A DNA stretch of 64,000 bases from NCBI GenBank assembly GCA_025504975.1, contig JANUWI010000020.1:620001-684000 (forward strand), given 5' to 3'. Positions 54,033 to 64,000 of this stretch are shown in pieces. Both the position numbers and the translations under genes were made by a program. The notes below the pieces were generated by a model. It was not told the origin of the DNA. It saw only the letters and a program-made list of their open reading frames with translations, and did not search any database. Source of the stretch: Plenodomus lindquistii. Taxonomy: Eukaryota > Ascomycota > Dothideomycetes > Pleosporales > Leptosphaeriaceae. Position 1 is the first letter of the stretch; every line of letters starts with the position of its first letter.

Positions 54033-56069
54033 TATTCTTGCCATGGCAGTCGTCACCGTCACTCTTTCCGCTGGCTGCCCATGCCTTGCTACTGCCCATG
54101 CTTGCCGCTGGTGACTGATCACGTGTTTGTACAGTCACGAGCGCAGGGCTCCCGAGTGGGCGGAGGCGAGCCGACCTTGTGCTTGCCGAGGCGGTTCAAT
54201 CCGTTGAGGGTGGTCGACGGGCGTGCGACGGCTGCGGCGGGCGGTCTGGTGCCTCGGGCAATATACAACGGGAATGCACTGTTGTGGTTGATGTTGTTGT
54301 TGTTGTTGTTGTTGAAGAAGAAGGCTCTGTCACCTTCGAGGTTCATATTGAGGTCCAACCTTTTTTGCTGTTGCGGTGAATACCCGCGATTGCCTCAGGT
54401 TGTGTTCGTGTCGATGTAGAGCCCTTCTATGTGTCCCAACATGTTCAACTGGGCGACGGTCGCGGGAGACGACATTGCGGCGGTGACGGAGGCTTGCGCA
54501 TGGGCTGGACGTGCATTGGAAGCACGTAAAGTGAAACACCGATCAATCTTTCACTCTAGTTATGCGCCGAGCAGTGTGAAGACCGACCGTGCGAAGCGTG
54601 CGTACAGCATGTCCATGCTGACTGCGGTAGGATGCAGCTCGCGATTGTGGTAGAAATGGCCGAGCTCGGGCGGGGTAGTCAATGAAGCAGCTGCGGAACA
54701 GGTCGCATACCAGCGGCCGGCTTGGATACAAAAGCAACGCGGGGCTTATAGAATGCAACGTGTAGATCGGCGCGCCAAAGAGGCGCGGGAGCCGTGTCGC
54801 AAAGTGTGTCCGTTGAGCCTGTGTTGTGTGGCAACATGTCGTTCGCGCTCCACCAATCGCGCCCGGCTTGAGGCACGACGTGCGCGACTTGCAGTTGCTC
54901 GCAGCGTCTGCCGAGGCGGCACGAGCTATCGCGCGTGTGCAGGGCGGTCGTCGGGTTCGAGGATGCGAGAGGGACTTGCTGAGGCGGAGTCTACACGACG
55001 AGTGAGCTGTTGCCACCTGGGCAGTGTGGAGGAAGGCGATCGCGTGGACAAGTCCACTGGTGAAGTTCGGTACGATGGGATGTGGATCATGGATGGCATC
55101 GAGGTGGGAATGGTAGCTACCTTCACGCAGACAGCAGCATCCTTACTTCGTAGAGTGGTCGATGCGCTGCCATCGCGCAATAGTTAGCGACAGCCAACCT
55201 CGGCCGGCGTTGTAGTGTCCCGCACCAGCATCGATTGCAAGTTGCGCATAGTAGCTAGCATATCCATGGTCGTTGGTGTCTGGCGCCTGCAGCCTGAAGA
55301 GAACGTTGTTGCCATCGTCGTCGCCAGGATGGCGAAAGAGGAGCTGGAGTTACCGGTGCTGAAGGGGTGCGGGCGGCTGAGTGGGTGCGCCGGACTCCAG
55401 ACTACCAAGCCAGACCCTTACCTAGGTGTATCTTGGGGCCGCAGTCCCACCACACTGCAAATACATAGATGCCGCCGGTCGGTGACGGGAAGCCACGGGA
55501 TGGCGCCTACAGTACCTATCCGCTGTCACTGAGCACCACTATGCGGCGTTGGCTTTGACAATCGTGGCGTTCCACCGCATGTGCATACGCATGAGGAGTA
55601 GACTCATCAGACCTGACGTCTGCAGAGCCGTCGTCGTCGGCAGTAGAGTGGAAGTCCTGGACTCGGTGGTGGGACTACCTAGGCGGTCAGGCGCGTCAGT
55701 GCGGCATGTGCCAGGTCGGCCCACTACCGGTATCGGTAGTTACCGTATCAAAGAGCCCATTTCCCAAGCCCTTCGATAAATAGCGGTGTATGATTATCCT
55801 TACCAACAACTCGCAACACCCGCCAACTCATTTCAAGCTTTCGTGGTCATGGTCTTCGGTGCTCACATTTGATTCCGCGACGCTCTCCTGAGTTTCAAGT
55901 GGTCGGGAGTCACTCCAAGGCCAGTACGACAGGATCAGACTTTCAGGCCACGCGCTACACCAATAATCATCTCCTGTAAGTACTAGTGGTGTGGATTCAT
56001 CTCACTTGTTGTAATATCCGCTCTAGCATCTTATGGAGGACCGTGTTAATCCCCGATTAGATCGGCACG
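54033..56069. other. No confident gene; (TGT)n microsatellite
   Basis: Frames overlap on both strands and have no motifs. A TGT trinucleotide run lies at 54292-54314. Confidence 0.4.
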
Positions 56070-56564
56070 ATGCCATATACCATGGTCTTTCAGGTCGATG
56101 GTGGTTGCAGGAGGAATGGGTATCAGGATGCAATTGGTGCGGCGGCATGCGTGCTCCTGCGACGCAACGGACAGCCTTACCTGATCTGGACCAAAAAACT
56201 ACCAAGTGACCCGACGCCAACCAACCAACGTGCGGAACTGACCGCTGTCGTTTTGGCCCTGAAAGTTGCATTGACGAGGAGTGAGCAGTTAAACATCCGA
56301 GCACCGCTGGATGTTAGAATTGAAACTGATTCAAAGTACGCCTTGGGGTGTATGACAACCTGGATGCCAAAGTGGGAGTCGAATGGGTTTATCAACGCAG
56401 CGGGGTATGAAGTCGCCAACAGGGACCTTTTGGAACGAGCAGTGGACCAAGAACAGGAGATTTACGACCTAAATGGCAACGTTACATATTCGTGGATATC
56501 GCGTTCAGAAAATACAGAGGCTGATAGGCACTGTAATGAGCTTATGGACAGAATGATAGACTAG
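56070..56564 (+). CDS. Ribonuclease H-fold protein, 164 aa
   Basis: Uninterrupted ORF with a complete RNase H1 fold. Catalytic residues are D10 (QVDGGCRRNG), E56 (NQRAELTAV), D87 (IETDSKYAL) and D152 (SENTEADRHCNELMD). Length is that of a stand-alone domain. It cleaves the RNA of RNA-DNA hybrids, if active. There is no N-terminal hybrid-binding domain or targeting signal. Similar small RNase H proteins are common as multigene families in filamentous fungi. It is unlike the RNase H of the LINE at the window start, which is plainly dead. The absence of stops among so many mutated elements suggests selection or recent arrival. The ATG is the first in frame. Confidence 0.8.
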   Translation: MPYTMVFQVDGGCRRNGYQDAIGAAACVLLRRNGQPYLIWTKKLPSDPTPTNQRAELTAVVLALKVALTRSEQLNIRAPLDVRIETDSKYALGCMTTWMPKWESNGFINAAGYEVANRDLLERAVDQEQEIYDLNGNVTYSWISRSENTEADRHCNELMDRMID

Positions 56565-56989
56565 GGCGCATGTACAACCAGACAACATGAGATAATCTTC
56601 CTCGCATCGTCCCTCGGCCTGTCACAGCCTTCTCCATCATGCGCCCACTCACAGCGTTGTTGTGAAAGCCGCACTGAATGGTACGGTGTTCCGACAGCTC
56701 ACATCACCTGCTATCGGTACTCACCAGTGGGTCTTCCTCTCTGATTCTACTCACCCACGTATCGCTTGCTTGGAAGCAATGTCGAGCTTGTCAAGCGCGT
56801 CCCAAAGACATAAGCCTGATGCCTGCTAATAGCTGACACATTGCGTCCCCTACAAGTCTTATTGGCCTTGCACTGGTATTCTCTTCTTCTACATCCCCCA
56901 ACAGAAGCATAAATCCTTTTGATTCCAGGTCCAGTATGTGCCCAATTATCCCAGAACAGCTCAAGCAGATCACGTCAGTTTCGCTGAGG

Positions 56990-57530
56990 AAACCGGACAA
57001 GAGAAATTATACTATGACGATCATATACAGGCCTATGACGCTTGAGGACACAACACAGCAAGGACGGTAGAGGCCTTAGTGGCTCCAAGGCTCGCGGATG
57101 TAGCCGAAAGCATGGACCTTCTTCCATAGAGCCGGATGAGAGAAAGGGCAGAGAGGTCGACACTGACGGTAGTACGGCTCCCGATGGACAATCTCCAAAC
57201 GACGTGGAGGGCGAGGAAGAGCCCAATAGTCTCAATGTTAATACCAGATCTCAAGGGGTCTTTTGAAGATGTGTCGCCACACTGGTTGCTACGTATACAC
57301 GTGCTGTAGAAAAACCGACATTCTAGGGTAGATGGTAGATTTCGCCCCGGGCTTCATGAGCGAGCGTACCACCAAGGTCACACTCGCGGGATGTGCGAGC
57401 GGAGGCATCGAGGTGTAAGCAGAATTTCCGCCAGCGTTCCCGCTGTCGCCAATGGGCTTCCTCTTCTTCATCTCGGAGTTGCGAATGGAATTTGACCAGC
57501 CCAGAATGGAGAATCGTTTCTGATTCGAGT
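56990..57530 (+). mobile_element. Decayed LINE reverse-transcriptase fragment
   Basis: Reads YRPMTLED, later VDFAPGFMSERTTKVTLAGC, ASGGIEV-stop-AEFPPAFPLSP and MGFLFFISELRMEF. These line up with YRPVALE, VQDFMDKRSTRVTFAGY, GGIPQGSPLSP and VFLFLISELLEEF of the LINE at 49 kb. It is much more diverged, so it is an older insertion or a related family. Confidence 0.65.
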
Positions 57531-58189
57531 GTTTTGAGAACAGAAATATAGCCGCCTGGGGACTAAATGCTCGACTGCAGGGAACTTATGAGCTATCTCA
57601 GTACTTTTGTAAAGTACACTTCGGAAAGATGGACTAATCAGGAACACGGCAGACAGGGTGCAAAAGGCGATGAAGCACGACAGGAAGACCATGAGGAAAA
57701 CCAGGCGGACACGGAGGCAAGAAAAGGCAAGGCCGATCTGACGTAGAGGAATGGCTTACAACAGATTGGAAGATCAGATGGTAGATGAGGGTCATGAATA
57801 TGATGGAGGCCAGATCGGATTGACCCCTGCTAGCTTTCGGCAGCTTTTAGCGGTCAATACGGTATTAAACATCTGCAAGCAACTGCAAGACGAAGGGGAA
57901 ATATAGAAGGTTATGTTGTAGGATCCTGAAGCAAAATAACGCACGTTACCCGCTTTGGAACTTAGCCGAGAATATATGCGAACAGGTTTATTGACGTTAA
58001 ATGCGGTATTTGAGGCGTTATTGGCGCTATTGAGTCGATGGTAGGCGGAAAGGTGGAGATTTGGCAGCAAGATTCCGTAGCCGGGGGGCTGCAGTTAGTC
58101 CAGTATTGGTGGGGTGGAGCGACGAGGAAGGTGGAGGCATGATGGCGATGGGATCTGGGGGCGCAGAGTAGTTCAGAGTCGTGATTTCC
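57531..58189. other. No gene seen
   Basis: AT-rich from 57790 on, with short frames only. Confidence 0.4.
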
Positions 58190-59398
58190 CACTACCCCTA
58201 CGGGCACTCGGGAATGGGGTTTTCCGCTGCAAGTGGAGCGGAAAAATCACACACCGTTGTAAGTAAGGGCAAGGGGTAATTTGTAGCCACTGGAGTGGAA
58301 ATCTATACCCAAAGTGTGTTGCATAAGCGTCCTCCAGCGGAGTGGGTTTTCACATTCATATACAGTGGAAATTTGCATTCAACGGATTAGAATATGGAAG
58401 TCATATCAGTACAATCTACAAAACTAGGTGCCTGCGGTTATACCCCTCTACCTAGCTCTTGCCATATATGTGATAGTTATTGACGCAGTAGTGGCGATTG
58501 AGCGTAAGAACTCCTGCCGCCGCTCGAATGCAGTGCAGTGGTATCCAGGTAAGCCTACCCCTTTGACTCCCGTACGAGCAGATTCTCCGACGATAGTCCA
58601 TCCTTGGATGGGACGACCCCATGTGTTCGACACGGGCCCAGCCATCGTTGTTGTTCACAAGAGCAAATATCTCCACTTCTCTAAATCGAATGCCCTTCTT
58701 GCCATCATCATAACACACTACAAAATCAGCCCGACCGTTGACGCGCTTGGTTTGTGACGCGCATCCAATGCTGGTAGTAGCGTCCAGTTGACAATTGAGG
58801 TAGAAACTGATTTGCAGATGCTCAGTGTCGTTACCAGCCACTCTGTACCTGTTGTATATATCCGACATCCAGCCTTGGTGCTTTGTAGACGTCCGCTGGT
58901 ATACTGGTTGCGATATTAGGTTTGTAAGATACGGGAACAGCGGGTTGGCTTTGTCGTGGAACTGCGTCGGGATAACAAAGTCATGGTGGTGTAGATGTTC
59001 TGTGATCACCAAGGCTTTCATCAGACTCTGGCTAAGTCGAGACTTTGAATGGGCCATAGGCACAATGATGCCACAGTAGCGCTCCATCGGAAACTGCCAC
59101 CAGTAGCATGATGGTCCTGCGTCCATAATGTGTTGTTGGAGGTGTACGAGGTAGTGGAAGTTTACTGTACACAACTTGATCCGGGACGTCTTGTGTTGAT
59201 AGTACAACTCCTCGTAGAACTGCAAGAACGAGGTACACAGCTGTCCAATGCAGTCGGCGTCGGCTTGAGAGAGCTGGTGTTTTGTTGCCAGAGTGTAGAT
59301 GTGGCCAAGGGTGACGAAGTTCTGGAGGTGCTCTTTTGGGAGGTGTGGTAGGAGACATGGCGTGCCATAAAGCGTCAACCACGCCTTCCACTCAGCAC
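58190..59398 (-). mobile_element. CACTA (EnSpm) transposon end, interrupted by a LINE
   Basis: The segment starts CACTACCCCTACGGGCACTC at 58190, the diagnostic CACTA terminus. Subterminal repeats follow: CCGCTGCAAGTGGAGCGGAAA, CCACTGGAGTGGAAA, CCTCCAGCGGAGTGGG and ACAGTGGAAA (58220-58380). The minus-strand Tnp2-like gene (separate entry) points toward this end. At about 59398 the sequence switches to the 5'-truncated LINE. I did not find the other CACTA end beyond 62.1 kb. Confidence 0.75.
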
Positions 59399-59429
59399 AA
59401 CGCTGGTCAAGAACACAATGCGCGCTCAA
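58452..59429 (-). pseudogene. Tnp2/DUF4218 transposase C-terminal part
   Basis: A 325-codon open frame, but its first codons (above 59398) come from the inserted LINE. From there it reads LPHLPKEHLQNFVTLGHIYT, then KLCTVNFHYLVHLQQHIMDA and GPSCYWWQFPMERYCGIIVP, the DUF4218 region found next to the Tnp2 domain in CACTA transposases. The C-terminal 150 residues resemble the rest of such proteins. The catalytic N-terminal two thirds are missing, so it is inactive. Absence of stops in the remaining part suggests the LINE insertion is young. Confidence 0.75.
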
Positions 59430-62095
59430 AGGGAGCTCAAGAGAGACTGGACAGATGAGGCTGCCTACGCCAAGTTCAAAAGCACGACGAAGGAAATGCT
59501 AAAGGAGCTACGACGCTCAGAGCGGGCGAGCTGGCGGACTTTTGCCGAAGAGCTAAGCAAGAATAGGGAGAAGGGACCGCCAAGCATGTAAAAGATCATA
59601 AAGTAGAGCAGAGAATACAGGAGGAATGCCCCAGCCACCCCCCACATGCCATCAATCAGGACCAACGGAGACTCAGACCTTGTCACCGACAACCCGGGAA
59701 AAGCGAGGGTCCTGGCATAAAAGTTCTTTCCCCCCACCAGGACAAGGCGACCTCTCCGACATACCAGGAGAGCCATGGAACGAGAACGCTGACACAAGAA
59801 TAGGAAGCATCGAATCCAGCCCACACGTGAGCGAGGAGGACATCCACGAGATAGTCAAAGGGCTGGCCACAAAGAAGGCCCCAGGGCCTGACGAGATTCC
59901 TAACGAGATCCTCAAGATTCTGCGAAAGGATATCGCCCCCAAGCTTGCAGAGGTGGCCAGCAGGTGCCTGGAGGAGGGCCGGATGCCGAAGGCACTCAAG
60001 GAAACCACCACAGTGGCGCTTCGCAAGCCCGGAAAGAAGGACTACACCCTGGTCAATGCGTACAGGCCGGTGGCGCTCGAAAACACGATCACAAAGGTCA
60101 TTAAAACCCTTGTGGCTAAACGGCTAACCAAAGTAGCGGAGACACACAACCTCCTGCCATAGAACCAGATAGGAGGACGGCAACGCCGCTCCACACTCAC
60201 GGCCATACAACTCCTTACCAAGACAGTGCAAACCGCCTAGACAGCAGAGAAGGGCACAGTAGTCTCTATGCTCAGCCTAGACATTACAGGGGCCTACAAC
60301 AACGTGTCAAAACACAGGCTCCTCCACGTACTAAGGAGGAAGGGCATTCCCAAATAGATAGTACTGTTCGTACAAGACTTCATAGACAAGCGCAGTACAA
60401 GGGTTACGTTCGCCGGGTATACCAGCCAGGAAACAGAGATAGAGGGAGGGATCCCCCAAGGCTCCCCCCTCTCGCCTATCGTGTTCCTGTTCCTCATATC
60501 CAAGCTCCTTGAGAAATTCGAAACGCCGGGCACAGACAATCTGTTCGGATTTAGGTTTATAAACAACACTAGTCTAGTAGCATAGGGGCCTACCGCTAAA
60601 GACAACTGCAGGAGGCTCACTAGGGCGCACGACGAGTGTGTGGCGTAGGCAAGAAGGTGCGGTACGCAGTTCGCCCTAGACAAGTACCAACTCATCTATT
60701 TTACTAAGAAATAAGACATAACAGGGGATCTGCAAAGTACAGTGCAATTAAGGGACACTAAGCAGAACTCTGCCTGACAAGCATCACCATCCTCAGAGTG
60801 TAGGTGGACCTAAAACTGAAGTAGACTAGACAGTACCGAATCTCTGCAGAGAAAGGGGAACACCTCTTCAACTCCCTGTCACGACTCACGACGTCCTATA
60901 GGGGCCAACAGCCCGCCGGTCACGGCTCCTCTATACAGCAGTAGTACGACCCGTAATAATGTACGGCTCACAGGTGTAGAGCCCCCAACCAGATAACGCG
61001 CCTTAAAAGCAGAAGAGCATAGAAAGGCTAGAAAGAACCCGAACAGCGTGCCTAGGGAAAGTCACAGGCGCGTACAAGGGAACGCCTATTACAGCTATAC
61101 AAAGGGAAACTAAGGTGCTGCTGCTGCGCCTCTAGGCAGAAGCCAACGCACTAGACTACGCGGACCGAAGCGCTGAGGAACCAGCAAAGCCCATGATCCG
61201 ATCTACAATCCAAGCGGTGTAGGACTCACTTGCGTCTAGACGAACAGCGCAAGCACGCCCACCAACCCATAGCGAGAAGGCTGAAATCCTAGCAGGACCA
61301 CGCAAGAAAGAAGGCAGGCGTCACAACGCAGGGCTGCCGAACCAGGGCAGAGGAGGTAGGCGTCAGCAAAAGAGAACCGCCATGGAGCAGTAGATGGAAA
61401 AGGAGTGGGAGGCGAGATGGACAGCTCAGGCGGAGGGGAGATCGGAAACCACATAGAAGGGCCAGTGGGACGATAACCCAGAGGGCTATATGACGAACTG
61501 ACCAAAGCCCAGGCCACGGCTCTGTTTCTGCTAAGGACTGAAGTGATAGGCCTCAATCTCTGGCTGGCAACCCGAAGGGTCCCGGGAGTAGGGCGGAGCT
61601 GCCCCTGCGGATAGACGAGCCAGACAGTCCAACATGTGCTGTTCCACTGTCCACGGTACGACAGAACAACGCTGCTGCCTCAGGTGCGGTCCCAGAGAAC
61701 CACAGAGGTTCTCCAGGACCCAGAACAGGCGAGAGCGGTGGCCAGGTAGTTCGTGAGGCAGGGAGTCCTAGGGCAGTTTAGAGTGGCGAGGGAGATCGAA
61801 GTAGAGGGGGTGGACGCGCACGCTGCGATAGGCAACTTGCAAGGATGGAGACAAGGGGACGGTAAAGGAGACGGAGGGGAGTAGGAGCTCCAAACTTTCC
61901 TCTATACAGGGGCAAGAGTGACGGCGGGGAGAGCAGAAACGAGGGTCAGCCAGACTGCACGTGAAGTAGCGAGCGGTCAGAGTGGAGCGCACGAAGGTTT
62001 TCATTGGCTTTTGAGAGCGCGTGTTTTTCCTACGGCTACAGCCTGCATTGCTAGTCTTAGCATAGATCAGACAGTAAATAGAACAATTATTATTA
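59399..62095 (+). mobile_element. 5'-truncated LINE copy 2, RIP-like mutations
   Basis: Matches copy 1 from about 51370 to its 3' end, starting abruptly within ACAACGCTGG, as expected of 5' truncation by target-primed reverse transcription. The RT motifs KAPGPDEIPNEILKI and YRPVALENTITKV are readable; the block that is FVDD in copy 1 reads FINN-like here. Compared with copy 1, tryptophan codons are repeatedly TAG or TAA (for example AAGTGGAGC versus AAGTAGAGC at about 59604, AGATGGATA versus AAATAGATA at about 60355). C-to-T changes in CpA also occur. The 3' end is AACAATTATTATTACA. Confidence 0.85.
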
Positions 62096-62099
62096 CACA

Positions 62100-62625
62100 A
62101 TATGAACTAGAAGGGACTATACCTTGGTAGAGGTGAGGATGCCCACAGAATCTTCAGCAGAGACTTATGGGCGCGGGAGATCACGTGAGTGGATTACAGT
62201 GATAGCAATTGTATGTGCTGATGGGAGTGTGATCCTGCCAATTGCATGACACTTGGACTCCACCGTTGAGAATCGCAAGAACGTGTAGAATAGTTATGTT
62301 GATCCGAGCTCAAGCCGAACACCTGTCGTTCGTGTTCTCTACCGAATACAACTCTTGGTGTTTGTGGCGACAGCGTCTCTAGTGTAGCCCCTGTAATCGG
62401 GAGTTAGCAGCGGTGGAGCACAAACTCGAACGAGGCGGTTGATAATAGGCAGTTCTGAGCATCATTCGAGGTTCTTGCAGGCAATCTAGCCTGATGCTCG
62501 CCTATATCAACACCTTGCATCAACCCACGCAAATCCAATAGGTTGTCGTGTTCAAGTCGCTCTGTCCTCAGTTGTCCTGTCAGAAGACGTCACCCATGCC
62601 GCTCTGAAGAAGTTCGCCAAAGGCA
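62100..62625. other. No gene seen
   Basis: Short frames only; could contain untranslated flank of the next ORF. Confidence 0.4.
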
Positions 62626-63030
62626 CTAGCAAATGCCCTGCAAATTTGGGTCTTGGGTTCCGAGCAAAATGTTGTGAGAGAAGTCGTATGCTTCAGGCCA
62701 TCGCGTAATCTCATTCAGGAACAGCCGTTTTTCACCCATTCCGTCTTCCGTGACGCCGATATCGAGGCGAGCACCAACCTCGAGTAACTCGAAGAATGTC
62801 ATACTGTCAGTGCGCACTCGAAGGCTTTCAAAGACCCAGATCCAAAACTGCTCGAGATGAGATCGTGTCAACGAAGGCTCCAGGTCCTCCGGCAGCAACT
62901 CTCGGGAAGCAAGTGCCTGGGTCTCGATGAAGACCGTCTTCGCGATAGCGACAATCCGCCTGCTTCGGCCTCGAATACCCTGTCCGTTGCGTTCGGTGGC
63001 AACAAAAACTCTGAATTCATAGTCTCGCAA
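62626..63030 (-). CDS. C-terminal part of an unknown protein
   Basis: The open frame reads YEFRVFVATERNGQGI, VVAIAKTVFIET, then FFELLEVGARLDIGV and LFLNEITRWPEAYDFSHNIL, ending near the stop at 62626. The spacing of R-V-F, E-L-x-E-V-G-x-R-x-D-I and N-E-I-T-R-W suggests an ATP-grasp-like C-terminal lobe, in which such residues bind metal and ATP. I am not sure of the family. The start at 63030 follows many in-frame codons without an upstream partner, so the first exons may lie further right or be missing. Confidence 0.4.
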   Translation of the reverse strand: MRDYEFRVFVATERNGQGIRGRSRRIVAIAKTVFIETQALASRELLPEDLEPSLTRSHLEQFWIWVFESLRVRTDSMTFFELLEVGARLDIGVTEDGMGEKRLFLNEITRWPEAYDFSHNILLGTQDPNLQGIC

Positions 63031-63658
63031 GGCCGGAACGAGTTCTTGGTGGAGCTAGTGTGTTTGGCCACTACATGTCTCATCATGTGTTTGATCTTTT
63101 ACTGACTTGTTAGTCTTCGCTAGCATACGCTTCCTTTCTTTCCTCTGCTTCGACGATTGCTTCGACGCAGCCATCTCCACTCTGCAAGTAAGCTATTGCC
63201 TGTCTCTCTGCTTTCGAGTATGCACGTGCGTAGCGCAGCCACTATGGGCTCTTTTATGAACGGTGATGCTATCCTCTTGAAGCACACACGGACCGTGTCC
63301 AAAACACGTCTTCGGTCGATACGAAAACTCGTGCGGAGATGAGCGGGCAACATCATTTAAAGCCCGTATGTCGCCCAGCTTGGCTCTCGCCTGCCACGCC
63401 TCACTCTTGTTTGGGTAGGGCCGAGATGCGGTTCCGTGCATGTGCTTAAGCAAGCGTACTGCACTATAGACTGATTCAAGACTGGAATCCGTGGGCTCGT
63501 CGGTGGTCTAGTGCAAGAACAGAACAGTGCGTAGCGCCTCTCCGTTCTCACCTCGGCAGGAACTCAGCATGCTGAGGGGGGTCTCTACCACAGTCGTCTC
63601 TCCAGGATGATGCGACAACGACAAGTCCTCTCTATCACCAGAGTCAAGCGAGGGGCGA
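63031..63658. other. No confident gene
   Basis: Frames at 63120-63453 and 63508-63789 (both minus) have no motif. Confidence 0.35.
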
Positions 63659-64000
63659 ATGGGCATCCAGGGTGCTATCAACGCAAACGTCCACCGTCGG
63701 ACGACTTTCACGCCAGTCATGCCTGCACCGTCTCTACAAGTCCCTACACCGCTATGGGATAATGTAGTATGGGTTTCCTTCCCTGACAAGACGCCGCTCG
63801 ATCAAACCGCCACCCTTGCTTTTCAGTACATTCCTGAAAATCACGAACGCCTTGGTCACGATGCCTGGCTAGCAGAGGCTCGTATGCTAGATCTGCGTAA
63901 TACAGTCATCGAAGTAGAGGACAGCGGCTGTTGTGTGCACCAGGGGTTGCTTACCATGTTAGCCGTCAAGTCGCTGAACCAGATTGCTCTGCGCAGTGAG
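63659..64000 (+). CDS. Unknown protein, 5' part, runs off the window
   Basis: Open from ATG 63659 to the end of the window (114 codons), with a stop upstream at 63608. Residues read PTPLWDNVVWVSFPDKTPLD, FQYIPENHERLGHDAWLAEA and LRNTVIEVEDSG; the even composition looks coding. No domain is recognised. Confidence 0.4.
   Translation, partial: MGIQGAINANVHRRTTFTPVMPAPSLQVPTPLWDNVVWVSFPDKTPLDQTATLAFQYIPENHERLGHDAWLAEARMLDLRNTVIEVEDSGCCVHQGLLTMLAVKSLNQIALRSE

Noticed and set aside
54543..55016. 157-codon minus-strand ORF
   Set aside because: Ser/Arg/Ala-rich composition from GC-rich DNA, no motif, and overlapped by a frame on the other strand.
58825..59351. Plus-strand ORFs opposite the CACTA gene
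   Set aside because: Antisense shadows of the DUF4218 frame.

Overview
The window looks like gene-poor, transposon-rich accessory DNA from a filamentous ascomycete (Pezizomycotina, perhaps a Dothideomycete). Evidence: introns of 47-93 bp with GT..AG ends and RCTRAC-like branch points; NACHT-WD40 and NB-ARC fungal STAND receptors; Tad-type LINEs, Fot/pogo, Tc1-like and CACTA elements; and transposon copies damaged by TGG-to-TAG and CAG-to-TAG changes typical of repeat-induced point mutation (RIP). Species cannot be named from the sequence alone.

Layout. 1-2.1 kb: 3' end of a dead LINE with RNase H. 2.1-4.6 kb: relics of a SNF2-like ATPase and a CMGC/LAMMER-like kinase. 7.2-8.5 kb: an intact ORF for a single-pass membrane protein with a 22-bp tandem repeat against its start codon. 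8.9-24.0 kb: the main feature, a NOD-like receptor (NLR) locus. Two NACHT-WD40 genes form the arms of a large inverted repeat (about 9239-13397 and 20431-24021). Between the arms lie a divergently transcribed three-exon effector-like gene (SesA-type helical domain), a second gene joining a ubiquitin-like domain to the same C-terminal region, an NB-ARC receptor relic and a dead Tc1-type transposon. 25-26.5 kb: BTB/POZ relics. 27.4-29.3 kb: a complete but mutated Fot/pogo element with TIRs and TA target sites. 29.4-29.7 and 45.5-45.8 kb: two copies of one MITE family. 29.8-31.3 kb: an ASF1-like fragment and a coding-like region of unknown function. 32-34.9 kb: an unusual array of diverged short units with eight TATA-like/CT-rich modules. 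34.8-36.3 kb: a frameshifted ORF and degenerate tandem repeats. 36.5-45 kb: very little. 45.9-46.8 kb: an intact three-exon C2H2 zinc-finger gene. 49-54 kb: a nearly full-length Tad-type LINE. 56 kb: an intact RNase H gene. 58.2-62.1 kb: a CACTA end broken by a 5'-truncated, heavily mutated LINE copy. 62.6-64 kb: two ORFs of unknown function, the last running off the window.

How the genes work together. The receptor N-termini and the C-termini of the two effector-like proteins share a short gapless motif, Y-x-G-N-x-A-x(8)-G-[NR]. The receptors carry one copy and the effector-like proteins carry two copies about 29 residues apart. This is the architecture of fungal amyloid signalosomes such as NWD2/HET-S and the het-eN/sesA/sesB group, in which the receptor templates amyloid folding of its effector and triggers cell death. 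The inverted-repeat boundary falls just downstream of the receptor motif. Recombination between the arms would therefore invert the 7-kb middle and exchange which WD40 sensor is joined to which N-terminal motif. Everything about function is inferred from sequence.
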